From Phialocephala subalpina (taxonomy: Eukaryota; Ascomycota; Leotiomycetes; Helotiales; Mollisiaceae): a stretch of 64,000 bases of DNA. The position numbers were made by a program, and so were the translations under genes. Positions 24,247 to 36,513 of the stretch are shown one piece after another. Location: positions 920,985 to 984,984 of the forward strand of contig FJOG01000004.1 of NCBI GenBank assembly GCA_900073065.1, read 5' to 3'. A model generated the notes under the pieces. That model was not told where the DNA came from. It saw only the letters and a program-made list of their open reading frames with translations, and did no database searches. Each line of letters starts with the position of its first letter. Positions within the stretch are counted from its first letter, which is position 1.

Positions 24247-26646
24247 GAAGCTAGATACTTATCCAGAGAAGGACCTTCTCATATTTATATCGTCTCTCCT
24301 TGAAACCCATTCAGACACTGTGTCCCTCACACAAGAACTAAGGAGTTGTATATAATATATCCTCACCGAAGCACTATGATTACAGTACGCCTATCAAGCG
24401 ATCATTACCAGTAATCAACACGATTCACGCAGGGGTTTCACAGCAATGATTGGCCAATCTCAACCGTCATCAGGCTTCACTTGTCCAAATGCAGTAAGTA
24501 GCTACCGCGGGACGATCGCTGTTGGTGGGACGGTACCACATGGTTTCTCGGCATTCAGTCACGCCGCTTTGCCATGGCGTTTAAAGTGGCCCCGAAAAAT
24601 CAAAATCAGCACCGGCCTGTGCTCCGGATCCTTGCAAGCGTCTGAGGGCAAGCCAAGTCAGCACGTGGTCTTGGTCTGAACACTATGGAAACCATTGCGC
24701 TAGGCGAGAATTTATCGTCATGTTTACCAAGCTCTCGGCTCATTTTCTTGTGTTGGTATTTCAATTTGAAGAAGTTTTGTGCGATGGAAACTCAAGCTTG
24801 GCGCGCTTGCTCCAAGCTTCAACAGTGGGACCAAAAGTTGAGGACTTAAATCACCTCATATCAATCTTATACCGTATTTTGATGAAAAAGCAAATGGTCG
24901 TATACCCCATCATTGGTTCGAGATACCAATACAGCGAAGAGCTTGGCAGATTCATCATTATGATTCGTCACGACCGCCGTCTACAACTGCCAAACTGATA
25001 GGCGTGATGAGAGCCCATGCAGGCAGATACGAGGACCAGAAGGAGCAGAGGTTCAAGCAGCCACAAACATGATGCACAGACTTGAAGAAGATCGAAACAA
25101 AACAACATTCAGCAGATTCTGAAACATGAAACACATCTGAAGAACCTGGAACGCATGCAACTTTCCGTGCACGTGCCAGCCCTATCAACTTTCGTTCTTC
25201 CCTCGATCTGGAGCTTCTTCTCTCCAACTCAAACCATCAAGTAAACCTCACATCCACGTCCAAGTCCACAATCTACGCTCCTTCCCTTCACGAGTGACAG
25301 GCAAGCCAGCCAAGTCACCGACCTCCAGTTGATATTGCGCAACATCTTCAATTGCAACCGAGTATACAGCCAAGAACAGTTCATTTCGTGTTCTTGTCTT
25401 ATATCATACAAGACTCCCATCTCGAGATAGCCAATCACCGGAAGCAATTTGCACACAAGACGCCTCGCTCGTTGCTTCAACATTCTCGAACGCCACGCAA
25501 TCCCTCAAGATACCATATCTCAAAATCCCCGCACAAGAACGCCTCTCGCTTCTCCACATCACCCAAGAATGCCAATCCTTCTCTCCGCCTTCCATCACAA
25601 ACTTCTATGAGGCACTTCAACCATCCCAAGATCCCAAGAGCACTGGCATGTGCTGCGACATATTCTACGGCACTTCTAGCGTCTCGGCTCCTCATTTCCA
25701 TCCGCCTTCTAGAATCCCGAAATTAACGCTCTACGCCATCCGAATTTAGTCTCCGTCTCTAGTCTTGGGATCTTGTTCACTTCATCTCGTCTTAGTGTCA
25801 TCACCACAACTATCTATCTGCGGAAGATGATGCGAAGAAATGGGAGCATATTCTACGGCCACACTATCAGTGCAGCACGGTTCGAGCGGCATTGGATATG
25901 ATCACTAACGGCAGTTCCGAGTGGAGCTATCCGTGGTTGAATCTTGGTACATGAAAATGTCTCATTGTGCAGTTCTGCTTGTACAGTCTGGTGTGTTTTT
26001 TAGGTTCTTCTAGGGTGTCGATCATTCAGAATCGTGGATACTGATATTGTCAGCTTGAGCTGTCGATATCCGAGAGGACGAGTGTCCACAATGATACGCT
26101 ATCCATATTTCCCTCGGATTTTGAGGATGGCGTCAATGCCTTGATACTCGGTTTTGGATGCCTTGTGTGCCGGGAATGCAGCTTCCTTCCTGTTTTGGAA
26201 AGTTGTAATGTGCACATACTTATTCAAATTCAGTGAGGTTGCGAGTGCTCCTTCTTAGGAAGGTAACTTACTGCCCACTAATGTCGTCTTTGTACGGACT
26301 CCCGACTACTGTGCTCCTGAGATCTTCGAGCGAATATTGTGCGGAATGCAATATCCAACACGATTTCGTTTATTTGAGGAGCCTTCGATGAGCGGCTTCA
26401 CCCTAAATATCATCCACTTCCACGAGCTGCTGTCAATATTCAAGAATAGTTCCAATATTCAGATCTCTCTAATTCTTCCCCCAACATGTTCTCTCCAGTT
26501 TCGCCTCTAGAGCAGCACTGCATTGATGGCGGTAAACATATTCTCGCTTGAATTTCGTAATTCGGCCAAGACCTTCTCAATTTCGCAAGCAATCTGTTCA
26601 ATTGTGTTACACTCCTCGACTTCCTCATCATCCTTAACAAGCACCG

Positions 26647-27147
26647 ATGTCCCAGCTTTACAAGGCCATTCTCATTGGATTCCTATCTTTTTATGTTTGG
26701 CTGCATGGCCTTGAATTCTTGGTTTATCTGGCCATCCTCCTTGGGCTTGACGCAAATATCGCTGCATGGGAAGATGTATGCCCGAGCTTTGCAACTGTCC
26801 CCTTATCCCTTTATCGTCTTTGGAACACAAGCTCCTATGCATTTCGATACTTCATGCAGCCAAAATGTATCGCCGGGAAGGATGGTCATTGTCCACCGTT
26901 GTTGTCGTCCGATGGTACTGTCTCAAACCTTGATAGCCAGACCCAGTTGATAGCAAAGAAGCATTGCAAGCTTGAGATAGTCGGCCATCTGATAGTATTT
27001 AACCATTACTATTCACTCCGTTCCGCTTGCCCCGCAAGCAGACCACACAGGAGTGTCCTCGCCATCATCTTCTCCTTGGGCCATTTATTTACTATCTCAC
27101 ACTATTATATTTTATATATGCATACGAAAGATAAATTATATGCCTAG
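26647..27147 (+). pseudogene. possible fragment of a wax-synthase-like membrane acyltransferase
   Basis: An ATG-started frame of 166 codons begins with a hydrophobic stretch (LIGFLSFYVWLHGLEFLVYL) and then LGLDANIAAWEDVCPSFATV and SLYRLWN. The spacing of W, F, SL-R and W resembles the fungal wax-synthase domain family (MBOAT_2), where a Gly-Leu segment is followed by W-PP-FG and a SLRRFWG block. The catalytic His region that should follow is absent and the remainder looks random. It could be a truncated remnant or a coincidence. I rate it low. Confidence 0.22.
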
Positions 27148-28370
27148 CAGAAGTTCGTCAGGTTGCTTACGCTCGCTTATCATACCTCTATATTTGACTC
27201 ACTCGTCTCTTCCCAAATGGTCACCGAAAGCTGAGCGGCTCACAAGATCTTGCGATACGAAGGGTATAACGATTCATCTCTCGATGCGACACGACACGAT
27301 ATGACTCCTGGTTGTATGCTTACAACTACATGAGTTGAGGACAATGGCGGGTCCACTTAATCCGACAGGATTTTACCCTGCTTTTCATTTTGGATTGGCC
27401 CTTTTTCTCCATATACCGGGGTGGTACAATGCTGCACGCGAGCTTTGTGAACTCAAAATATTTGTCGTCATTTTTAACTTTATTGTCAACTTTTTCACGT
27501 CCATATCGTCTTGTATTTTGGCAGGGTCAAATCCAGGCTGCCGTTGGGTCAGATGAGTGTTCACGGAGACGAGATTGCTGAGAATTTCCTGAGTCGCCTC
27601 TCTGCCCTTTTGTATCTGGTCGACTACAGTGCTTATTGAAGAGCTTGAGCTCCATTAAGTATCTTGCCATTTTTTGACTGAGGTCTATAGTCCGCTTTTT
27701 ATACTTCATTTGCTTGCGATCATCACAGGCCAGTGTGCTAAAGTGTGAGCCTTGCGAAGCCTCCCGGCCTACTTGCTTCCTGCTTCTTCTAACTGCGGCC
27801 TTGAGATTTACCCTTCAGGCGCGAGTTTTTCACGGCGTCAGGCGCGAATTCAGATTACTTCGCTATTATTTGTTCTCCTTTCTCGTTCTCATACATTTGC
27901 TTTTCGCGGGGTATAAAAGAACAACCGATCATTCCAGGAGTCCGCTCCCTATCCTGATACAGAAAGTCCTCGAGGGCTCCAAGCTAAGAAATGATGGCGA
28001 GCTCTCTCAATTATAACCTTGGTGTACCCTCCTTAAAGAGCCCAGGATATTCACTACTGAGTTCTTTTAGATATGTACAGTACTTGCAGTATCCTTTATT
28101 ACACGCCGTGCCCTAGACAGCGACAAAAACATGAATTGATAGTAGTGAAACACGTGATAGCAATGTTATGGAGTCTTCAGGCCAGATAGCTTTGAAAGAA
28201 ATTAGTTAGATCTTTGTTCTCTTTTGTCGGTGTTTTCTTGATGTTGTACTCTTGTTGCTGTAATCATGGAGAACAACGATCAAACATTTAAATACTCCTC
28301 GTCTGCCTCCTTAATTCGTGCGAGACTTGGGAATCATATTCAGTTTCGCAAAAGAACGTCTCACGGAGAT

Positions 28371-29095
28371 TCACTCTTTGGCTCCGACCGACGAAACACT
28401 CAAGCTTTCTTCTCCTGAGCAGTTTACAAGTGTATATATTCGATGCACCGAGCCGCCTGAGTCGAAGGAAATCATTGCTTGTCGTTCTTTCAACGACTCA
28501 ATGATACGGTGTCTTTCGCGCTGGTTCGAGCAAGTTATCAGCGTTGATCCTTCTTTTCCTCATGCAGTCTCGCAAGCTCTAGGCCTAGCTGCTGGTGCAG
28601 TTCTCGTTCGCTGTTTCCCCAATCATTCGTGGATCGCTGATCAGATCTGGATGAAGTCTGGCTTCAAGATTGGCGCTTGACAGCATCGGAGGAGATGATA
28701 ATAAAAATTACCTCCACTCAGGAGACGAGGTACCTGAAGGCTGAAGAAACTGGGTAGCGATTAGAACTTCGGTCTGCCTTCTTAACCTCACCTTAGCCAG
28801 CCTTCCAGAGATCTAAAATAAGCTTGATTGCGACCCTGCTTGTTCCCTTAAGTCTGTGTTTTGATACGCTGCAGTCGTGGACAATGGCAGCCAAAGTATG
28901 TATGCTCCACGTCAGCCCTCGCCCGACTTCCGCAAAACAATCAAAATTGAAATCGGGTCCACCCTTAGAGTCATTCCATTTTGTTGTGATGATGTACCAA
29001 AGCAATTCACTCTTTGAGTCTGACCAACAAGAAACTCAAGCTTTCTTTCCTAAGAAGCCTTCCAGCCTATATGTACGATACTTTGAGCTGTGAAG
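28371..29095. repeat. diverged direct repeat, two copies about 635 bases apart
   Basis: About 85 bases at 28371 (from ATTCACTCTTTGGCTCCGAC) reappear diverged at 29006 (from ATTCACTCTTTGAGTCTGAC). The shared words continue as ACTCAAGCTTTCTT. The offset agrees roughly with the 617-base offset between the first two intron-like cores of the array, so these are two copies of one longer unit. Confidence 0.7.
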
Positions 29096-32000
29096 AGGAA
29101 TCCAAACTGTGCCTGTGGCTATTTTATATGGATCACGATGCGTCTCTCGTGCTTGCTTGAGCAAAGTTGATCGTTCCATTTAGTTTGCATGCTCGTAGGC
29201 TCGTAACCCTGCCGCTGGTAGGTTCCTAGTTTCTTGTCTGGAGAGTCATGCGCTCATTAGACCAAAACTTAATGGGGGCGCAAGACTTGAGGTTGATAGC
29301 AAGACAGGAAGCGACAATAAAAAATTAAGAATCACCTCCTTCCAAGAGATGAGATGCGCTGAAGACTTGAAGGAAAAGTTGCAATCAGATTCCCAATCTA
29401 GCCTCTCAACCTCTTTCCCTTTGACCACCGAGACCAAAGCAATCCCATCCACCTTCTCCATCCTGAAGTCACAATGCTCTCTGCCGAATATACAGACGCC
29501 AGACTCTGCTTGTGGATATCTCAGCAAAGATACGCCAAAGACTCAAGTGAAGCCGGCAAGCAGATTCCTAATTGGGACCCTTGCACTTTCTGTCTTTGAC
29601 CAAGATAACGCCGTCCACCTTGGCCTGTTTATGTTAAAAAAATTAAAAAAAGGTCTCTACTGAGCATCAAGACGCCAGACTCTGCTTATTGGATGTGTCA
29701 ACAAAGATATACTCACGATTCAAGTGATAGGGTAGCAACCAGACGCCTTGTGGGGTGCCCCGCACTTTCTGCCTCTGACCAACGCAACGCCAGCTACCTT
29801 GTCCTATCTATATAAACGTTGAGCTTCAACGAGGAGACGCCAGATTCTGCATGGGAGATGTCAAAAAAAAATACCTTTTGACATCTTTTGCCTTTGCTGA
29901 TTTGAGGAACGCCAGTCCGCAGGGTCGCTGCAATGCTATTGGGACGTTCTTCCTTTATTATTTCGGGTGTGGTTTCACTGGTTTTCTGACCAGATATGGG
30001 GCGGGACTGGGTACGATAGCTGTGGTTGATAGCAATGGAGGAAATGACAGCAATAAATGGTAAGCCTCAATCGGACGAAGAGACATCCACATGCCTCGGC
30101 TGAGGGGATCGCAAACCATAGTGCCAGTAAGAACCACCTTGGATGTCCAAAATGGCGAGCCCTGAACTTATCATCGCTTCGTTCTTGTCCTCCGTAGGCA
30201 GTCAGTCTTCCTGCATACGTTTCTACGAAGTTCCTAAAAACAGTTGATCTGTCGATTTATACTCGCTTCAGTGCCTCATTCCTCTAGTCCTAACGACTCG
30301 TCATTCACCATATGAATCTCAGCACTTGCTTATTCGACGTGTCAAAACCCACATAAAAACGTTCAGCTCTACTCATGGCTGAATCAGCTCACCAATATGA
30401 AAGACTACACGTTCGAGAAGTCGGGGTCAGAAGTCTTGGAGATATCCCAACAGGTACCAGGGGCGATGGACCAAGATATGAGATGCCCAACACCTGAGCT
30501 TCATATCTGAAATACAAATGCAGGGCATCTCGGTCTCGTCCCGTTGTTTCATTTGACTTGACAGCAACGCGAGAAATGACAACATTCAAGTTCATATTCA
30601 ACGACTTAGCAGCATGCACTTTCATTGAGGCAAACATGTAAAGGAAAGAAAATGGCCACGGATAGAGGTTCTCGACATTACTTATTATTCTCGAGGCTTT
30701 CTCACACCATCGGTGGACGCTGTTGAGGTGGAAAGAGCGTAAATTCGTCTAAGGCGCAACAGCCCATGAGGAATGCTCGTTGCCGTGTATATATACCCTT
30801 GGATCAACGCAATTGCCCCGAGAAACTCTAAACCCCTCCTACTGTGAGAAGCTTCACCTCCACCTCGAATATGAAAATGCTTCGCCTAATCCTTTCCCTA
30901 CCTACAAATATTTCCTTCGACTCCAAAGAAACTTGCTCACCAAACTCTCGTCCACTAGCATACTTCGGATGCTACTCCGCTGAGAATGTCAGAAAGGATT
31001 GATAGCCCCTTCTGCCGTTCTTGCTCCAATGATTCCTTCCTCGAATTCTTTGCTGGCCTTCGTACTGCACCCAAGCAGATTAATCTCCTAGGGAGATGAG
31101 AACCACTTGGCAATCAACAGGAAAATGACAGCAAAAGCTCACTCCGGCTAGGTCTCGAGGAAGGTTTATGGCTCGAGCGACATGGTCGTAAGCTTTGACG
31201 TGCTAGAAGGGAGACGTTGAGACGCAATTGAACTTGAGCACCGAGAGCCTCCCTCCATCTGACCTCGCCGTTGCAATGGTAAGGTTCGAAAGATGTAATG
31301 TTTCCATAACACCTGCGGAAACTATAGAGCGGTCTACTTATACTCTCTGGAGAGGCTTACTGCCTCCCGTTGCTCTTGAGCTGTCTCGAAGCTTCGCGAA
31401 TTTGCCACGTTGGAACCTGAATTTGAAGCTCCCTCGACAGACACGCGACAGCTCAACGCTATCTGCCAAGAACATAGAATACTAATCCTTCCTCGATGGT
31501 CTGCTTCATCAACACTCGGGGTAGATATGATAAACCTGGCATGAGGTTGCTGTGCGAGCGAAATTTGCCTCGTCGCCTCGTACCTAACCCTCTTGGAGAC
31601 TTTCGAGAGATTTGTATTTTTCAACTCCATACAGTCCTGGTCGACTTGCAATGTCTTGCTTTCCATTGCTCGATGAAGATCTTGACAGCAGGAGGTGGGG
31701 CGACAACAAGATGACCCAGCTAAAGGTGAGCTCTCCCAAAGGTTATGGCTCTGGATCTTGAGCTTTACGTGCAAGTGCCAGCTCAGACTGGCAGATTGAT
31801 GAGATTGTGGATGAGGTCAAGGAAGAGAATGCGCAGGGACACTGTCATATGGTTGTGTGACAACATTGTCAATGGCCCTTGGGCAGAGACGAAGATTCTA
31901 AGACAGCGTATTTATATCCTCGACCATGAACGTCCCAAGCAAGACTGCGCCTGAGGTGGTTTGAAAGCCAGGTCTCATATGACGTGTGCTAATTTGAACC

Positions 32001-32520
32001 AAAGAGCCGAGTCTTGCTGTTTCCTCTTCTCATTCACTACCTCTTCGAGTCATCCCTTACATTGCATTGTCTCCACCAGTCCAAGAAAGCATAAAACGAG
32101 GCTCTCTGTTCATACTATGGGTTCCAACAAAGCACGAGGATAAATGGTGCCAAGTCCCACGACGCGGAGGACGAACAGAAAAGTTCCAAGAGGATGCAAG
32201 ACTTGGATGGCCGGTTTCGATCTTTGGTTACACTTCTGCATCCGATTTGTTGGTTGGGCATAATGATGAGAAGACAATATATCTGTTGATAGCAATTCAG
32301 AAAATGACAATAAACCTCACAAGACTACCTCAGACACCAGCCAACTGCTCGAGACGTGCAACTCACAGACCTAGCCCGACCAATAATGAGGTGGAAATTC
32401 GCAGCAATGGCGCCCATAATAAGTTGGTCGTACCAAAGACCTTGGAAAATACAAAACATCAGGAAAATATGGATGCAGGGGAAACGCATGCCGACCTATC
32501 GGTTTTATACCTGTAGGACT
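28676..32520 (-). repeat. degenerate tandem array with intron-like core and phased TATA box
   Basis: Seven cores lie at about 28693, 29310, 30042, 30574, 31123, 31699 and 32302, spaced 530-730 bases. Read on the minus strand each resembles the 3' half of a short intron: a T-rich run, a GTCATTT-like word, then TTGCTRTCAA and usually AG. Four also start with GTGA or GTAA at a sensible distance (for example 29335 down to 29286, 50 bases). In the five units from 30.0 to 32.5 kb a TATA-like box lies 216, 217, 218, 215 and 205 bases upstream in the minus-strand sense (centres 30258, 30791, 31341, 31914, 32507). Sequence between box and core is barely alignable. Short frames start after several boxes, but no protein sequence is conserved between units. 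It may be a fast-evolving small-gene family, or decayed repeats. Confidence 0.6.
29494..29860. repeat. three sub-repeats of about 165-176 bases
   Basis: The word AGACGCCAGACTCTGC recurs (last copy with one change) at 29494, 29670 and 29835. The first two copies also share CAAAGATA followed later by GCACTTTCTG and GACCAA. They sit inside the larger array and lengthen the distance between its second and third cores. Confidence 0.75.
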
Positions 32521-33632
32521 TTAGAGATTTTTACTATCGACTCAGTGACTCCATTATGAGTCATCTAAGATTTTGGGACGTCGCAATCCAGCTGGTTCAA
32601 ATGATTTTCCAAGATGGGACTCTATTGAGACATCTTTTAGTGGTGCTCATTGAAAAGATGTATGATGTATTAGAATTGCCTGACGAGGATATCGAGAGAT
32701 CCGAGAAGATGAAACCGATCGAGTTAAAAGCCCCAAGAAGTCTGAAGATACAGGATTGGGGATGGGTTTTGCATGCTCACATGAAGGCTGACAACTTTTG
32801 CTTCTCTTCTGCCTCGATTCACTTCAGTCGAGTGAGTGTGAAGAGCTTCCTAAGATATTTATATATCAGTGGAAGACGAGGAGAGAGGAAGAAGAGGAAG
32901 AGATAGAACATCGAGCAAAAAGCTGCCCAATAGCTTCTAGTGTGAGCCCCAACAGGGGCTTTCCTGGGCTAAAGAGCCGCGACATAGCAGAAAACGCGTG
33001 GGAAGTCGAGGAGCTTAGGCGTAGTCACATGATACACAGCCTATGCCCTTTCGGTCCGTACTTGTAGCCTAAATAAGTCTAGACGCTAGCGCGACTTTTC
33101 AATCAAGTCCAGTCCAGCGAGAGGGACGAACTATCTTCCTACTCAGAAACAGAAGTAGAGATAAATGACTTTTCAGTACGACACTACACTCAAATTGGAA
33201 TTATCTGCGAGTGCAACTGTTCGTTCGTCTTGTTCGAAGAGAATCCAAGTCTCAAAAGTGGGAGAGTTTACGGGCTTTTAGAATACGCTGATCTCCGAAC
33301 CACACAATAGCACCTCTGCAACGTTCCTTTGGGGTCAACAAGGCTCAACCTTCCATTCTTACATATCAAGGCCACGCAGGCTGTTCCTGAATATGTGCCA
33401 GTGGACCAATGAGATTCGTTAATTTGCCGGACATGGATTTTTCGGGTCGTTCTACTGCATACCCCACTTCGAGTGACAGTGGGAGGCTCATCACCACCTC
33501 TGTCTATTTAAAGTCCTATGCCATCAGTCGATGAATTCAATGCTTTGTGCTTGAGAGTGGTGTGTAAACCTACGTTTTGCGAGCCAATATTTTTGAGACC
33601 CAAATTCAAGACTTTTCAAATTTCTTGAAATC
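32521..33632. other. intergenic, upstream of the secreted hydrolase
   Basis: No gene is supported. The 116-codon frame at 32556-32906 begins with ATG but matches nothing known. A TATA-like TTTATATAT lies at about 32867, and a TTTAAAG lies about 125 bases before the hydrolase ATG and may be its promoter element. Confidence 0.4.
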
Positions 33633-34952
33633 ATGCATCTGTTTCTGCAAATTTCCGTCTTCCTTTTCATAGTCGACCTCAGCTCAGGCTTAGCTATCAC
33701 TCCTCGCAACCATGGCAATGTCCTCAACTACGGTTCTCCGGAATCTGTTGGGTTATTGTCTCAGCCGCTTCAAGACATGGTGGCTAACTTGACTGCCTAT
33801 ACCATACCCGCGAACTACAGCTCCTTCTCTTACAATGCAATACATCCCATTGAGCCTGGAGGAGCTACTCTTATCGCCCACAAATCAGTGATCGTTTCGT
33901 CATTCGCTTTCGGGAAGAGAAATCTCTACGCTGATGTCAACGGCACTTTTCTGTCTCCCGAGCTTCAGGAAAACGCTACAGTTGACACCATTTACGACAT
34001 GGCCAGTCTAACCAAACTTTACACCACAGTTGCTGCATTACGACAAATCGGCACTGGCCGTCTGGGACTAAATGCAACGGTTTCATCATATATCCCCGCA
34101 TTCTCAGTCAACGGCAAAGAAAACATCACCATCCTCGAACTTCTCACCCACACCAGCGGATTCAATGCCGATCCCTCACCTTCCCTCTACTCCTCGAATT
34201 ACACCACTTACACCGAACGAATCAACGCCATCATCACCCAGAAAATCGTCAACCCACCCGGAAGCACCTATCTCTACAGCGATCTGAACTTTATGACCTT
34301 GATGCTGGTGGTTGAAACCATCACTTGCCAGCCCCTCGATGCGCTGATCTACGAATTCACCATTCCCTTAGGCATGACGTCCACATTCTTCAATCGCGGC
34401 AACATCGAGGGTGTGGCATTCCCGTTCTATGAGAGAATGGCTACGCAAGAATTCCAGATTGCGGTTCTTGGTTCAGAGGAACCGGACCGCCCTCAACCTG
34501 TTCGAGGGACGGTGCACGATGAGAATGCGTGGGCTCTGAACGGAGTCTCGGGACACGCAGGTCTATTCTCCACTGTGACTGATACTGCGAGGCTTTGCCA
34601 GATGATCCTCAACAATGGAACTTATGGGTCTCATCGTATTCTCTCACCATCTGCCGTGGACCTCATCTTCACGAACTTCAATGCGAGGTTTCCAGGAGAG
34701 GCGCATGGGACAGGGTTTGAGCTGGATCAATACTATACTTCAGGCCCGATGGCTTCTCTGCAGACAGCCAGTCATACTGGTTTCACCGGGACTAGCTTGG
34801 TGATTGACAGGCCAACCGGAACGTTCTGGCTACATTTTGCGAATAGGGTTCATCCAAGTAGGAAGTGGAGTAGTAATAACATTGTTCGAGAGGCGTTGGG
34901 ATATTGGGTTGCGAAGAGTCTGGGGAGGAATGTGAGTTTTCCTGCTGTTTGA
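33633..34952 (+). CDS. Secreted beta-lactamase-like serine hydrolase
   Basis: This intronless gene encodes 439 residues. The N-terminus (LFLQISVFLFIVDLSSGLA) is a typical signal peptide, and about a dozen Asn-X-Ser/Thr sites support secretion. The mature protein belongs to the beta-lactamase/penicillin-binding-protein fold (serine hydrolase family S12, Pfam PF00144). Visible active-site motifs are S-L-T-K in YDMASLTKLY (nucleophile and general base), Y-S-D in YLYSDLNFM, and H-T-G in SHTGFTGTS near the end. In fungi such proteins include esterases and transesterases, often with unknown substrate, so the substrate cannot be read here. It sits alone inside a gene-poor, repeat-bearing region. The lack of introns contrasts with its neighbours, though this is common in the family. 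Confidence 0.9.
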   Translation: MHLFLQISVFLFIVDLSSGLAITPRNHGNVLNYGSPESVGLLSQPLQDMVANLTAYTIPANYSSFSYNAIHPIEPGGATLIAHKSVIVSSFAFGKRNLYADVNGTFLSPELQENATVDTIYDMASLTKLYTTVAALRQIGTGRLGLNATVSSYIPAFSVNGKENITILELLTHTSGFNADPSPSLYSSNYTTYTERINAIITQKIVNPPGSTYLYSDLNFMTLMLVVETITCQPLDALIYEFTIPLGMTSTFFNRGNIEGVAFPFYERMATQEFQIAVLGSEEPDRPQPVRGTVHDENAWALNGVSGHAGLFSTVTDTARLCQMILNNGTYGSHRILSPSAVDLIFTNFNARFPGEAHGTGFELDQYYTSGPMASLQTASHTGFTGTSLVIDRPTGTFWLHFANRVHPSRKWSSNNIVREALGYWVAKSLGRNVSFPAV

Positions 34953-36471
34953 GGTTGTGGACTGTGCTTTTGGCTTTTGGGGGGATCTTTGACTTCAGAA
35001 TATATCAACCCAATGGAAACTTGTTAGAAGAGAAGTGCAGGTGGAATGTCTGATAGTTGGGGCCAAATCTTCGACAGCATTCCAAGTTGTTGATGTATGA
35101 GCTATAGGTTTGCAGTTCTAAGCGGAAGTTTCCTGCTAGAATGTCCCCCTTTCAATGCCTCTCTACTAGAGAGGAATCTCAAGGATAGTGTCCGAGGAGA
35201 GGTGGCCAAGATCTGCACAGTATTTGGAGTCGAAATGTCTAGACCGTAATTCTATGCTTCCAAGCGGAATATCACCTAATAGTGTCCTAGATCAAATGGA
35301 TGATTGGATCATTCTGTTATCTTGAAGTCTCGTCTTGTTTCGTCGCTCCTACTCTATGCAGCGTTTCTCCGATCCACCGCCAGAAGCATCAAGGCATGAC
35401 TGCTTAAGAGTCAGGGTGTGTCGAGATCTCCTCCGATGCCCCGCTGCGCGACTCAGCCGTCTTACGGCGTTTGGTCCGACTTTGTCGTAGCGCTCGTCCT
35501 GGCCGAGACATTTAAGTACTTCTGCTCGTGACAAGATGTACAGAAGAGAGGAAAATAACTCATACTGCTTGCTGTTCGATAACAGTTCTGGTCCTGCCTT
35601 TATACTCGAGATCTCGGGGCTTTTGCGCTGCTCTGAACAGCTTTACGAATAACGAGTTGCGTCATGCTACAATTCAATCTTATTTGAAGTACTTCCAAAT
35701 TGAAGTTCGTGGGTATAAAGAGTATATAAATATTGCTTTTTTCCTGGCAAACGAGTACACCTCGACGGTGGTAAGAACGCTAACCCACAAGAGTGCTTTT
35801 GGCCTAGTCACACTGTACGCATCAAGCTCCTAGCATACCCCTGCTCCTGCTGCACGAAACACTTCTCGTGCCCAAGAGACAAGGCGCTTTCATGCGTGTC
35901 AAGAGTAGCGAATAAGAGGACCAAAAGTAGTTCGTTGTCACTCCAGGCCCTCTGTCATCTAGCCAAGCTCCCAGCTAATCGTTGAAGAAGACAGGATACA
36001 ATAATAGCTGCGAATGAGTGATCAGCCCAGGTAGGATGTACCGTATAGGATACAGCAAAGAGTATGAGTTCTCTGGTGGTGGGAAGCCGACTCCAGTTAG
36101 AGTCAAAGAAGAGTTTTCGATGCCTTTATGCCTGAGATTTGCGAAGAGGGACTCGTTTGAGACGTCTCGACCAGAGAACTTGCTACATAAAAAGATTCAG
36201 TGAATCGAGGACAGCAATGCCATCGGATTGAAGCAGCCTCGATCTTCACTAGATAATTCACCGACCCGGTGTTAGGGTGTGCAAAGACTGCTCAATCGTT
36301 TCACGTAAAGTCAACTCAACCGAAACAACAGGGTACAAAGCGTAGGCAAAGAAGGAGATGATTTTCGAGGCAAGTCAAGTAGTACAAATTATGCATCTGT
36401 AGCACGAAGCACTCCTGAAAGACATTTTGAAAGGATTCGTGAAAGCAACTAGTTTCGAAGGGCAGGGGGCA

Positions 36472-36513
36472 GTGATTTATTGTCATGATTAGCATTGCTG
36501 TCATTTACTCGAG
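36472..36513 (+). repeat. intron-like core in inverted orientation
   Basis: This plus-strand copy reads GTGATTTATTGTCATG, then ATTGCTGTCATT, and ends CGAG. It matches the minus-strand cores of the 28.7-32.3 kb array, including the GTGATT start, but lies in the opposite orientation 4 kb away. Confidence 0.55.

Larger units (their letters stand above)
23414..28300. other. gene-poor region
   Basis: The first few hundred bases should hold the PMA1 promoter. Beyond that I find no gene with support. The region has a hexanucleotide microsatellite (24214-24246), a short CTAG tandem near 24103-24117, and one possible coding relic (26647-27147). Open frames are otherwise under about 125 codons and unrecognised. 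Confidence 0.45.

Noticed and set aside
29851..30063. 70-codon plus-strand frame ending in VDSNGGNDSNKW
   Set aside because: Similar DSN-ND-NK residues appear at other array cores, but the frame before them is not shared, and the minus-strand intron reading explains the conservation better.
32556..32906. 116-codon frame starting MSHLRFWDVAIQLVQ
   Set aside because: ATG start but no known domain, lies between array and hydrolase gene, and its second half becomes a simple Arg/Lys/Glu run.
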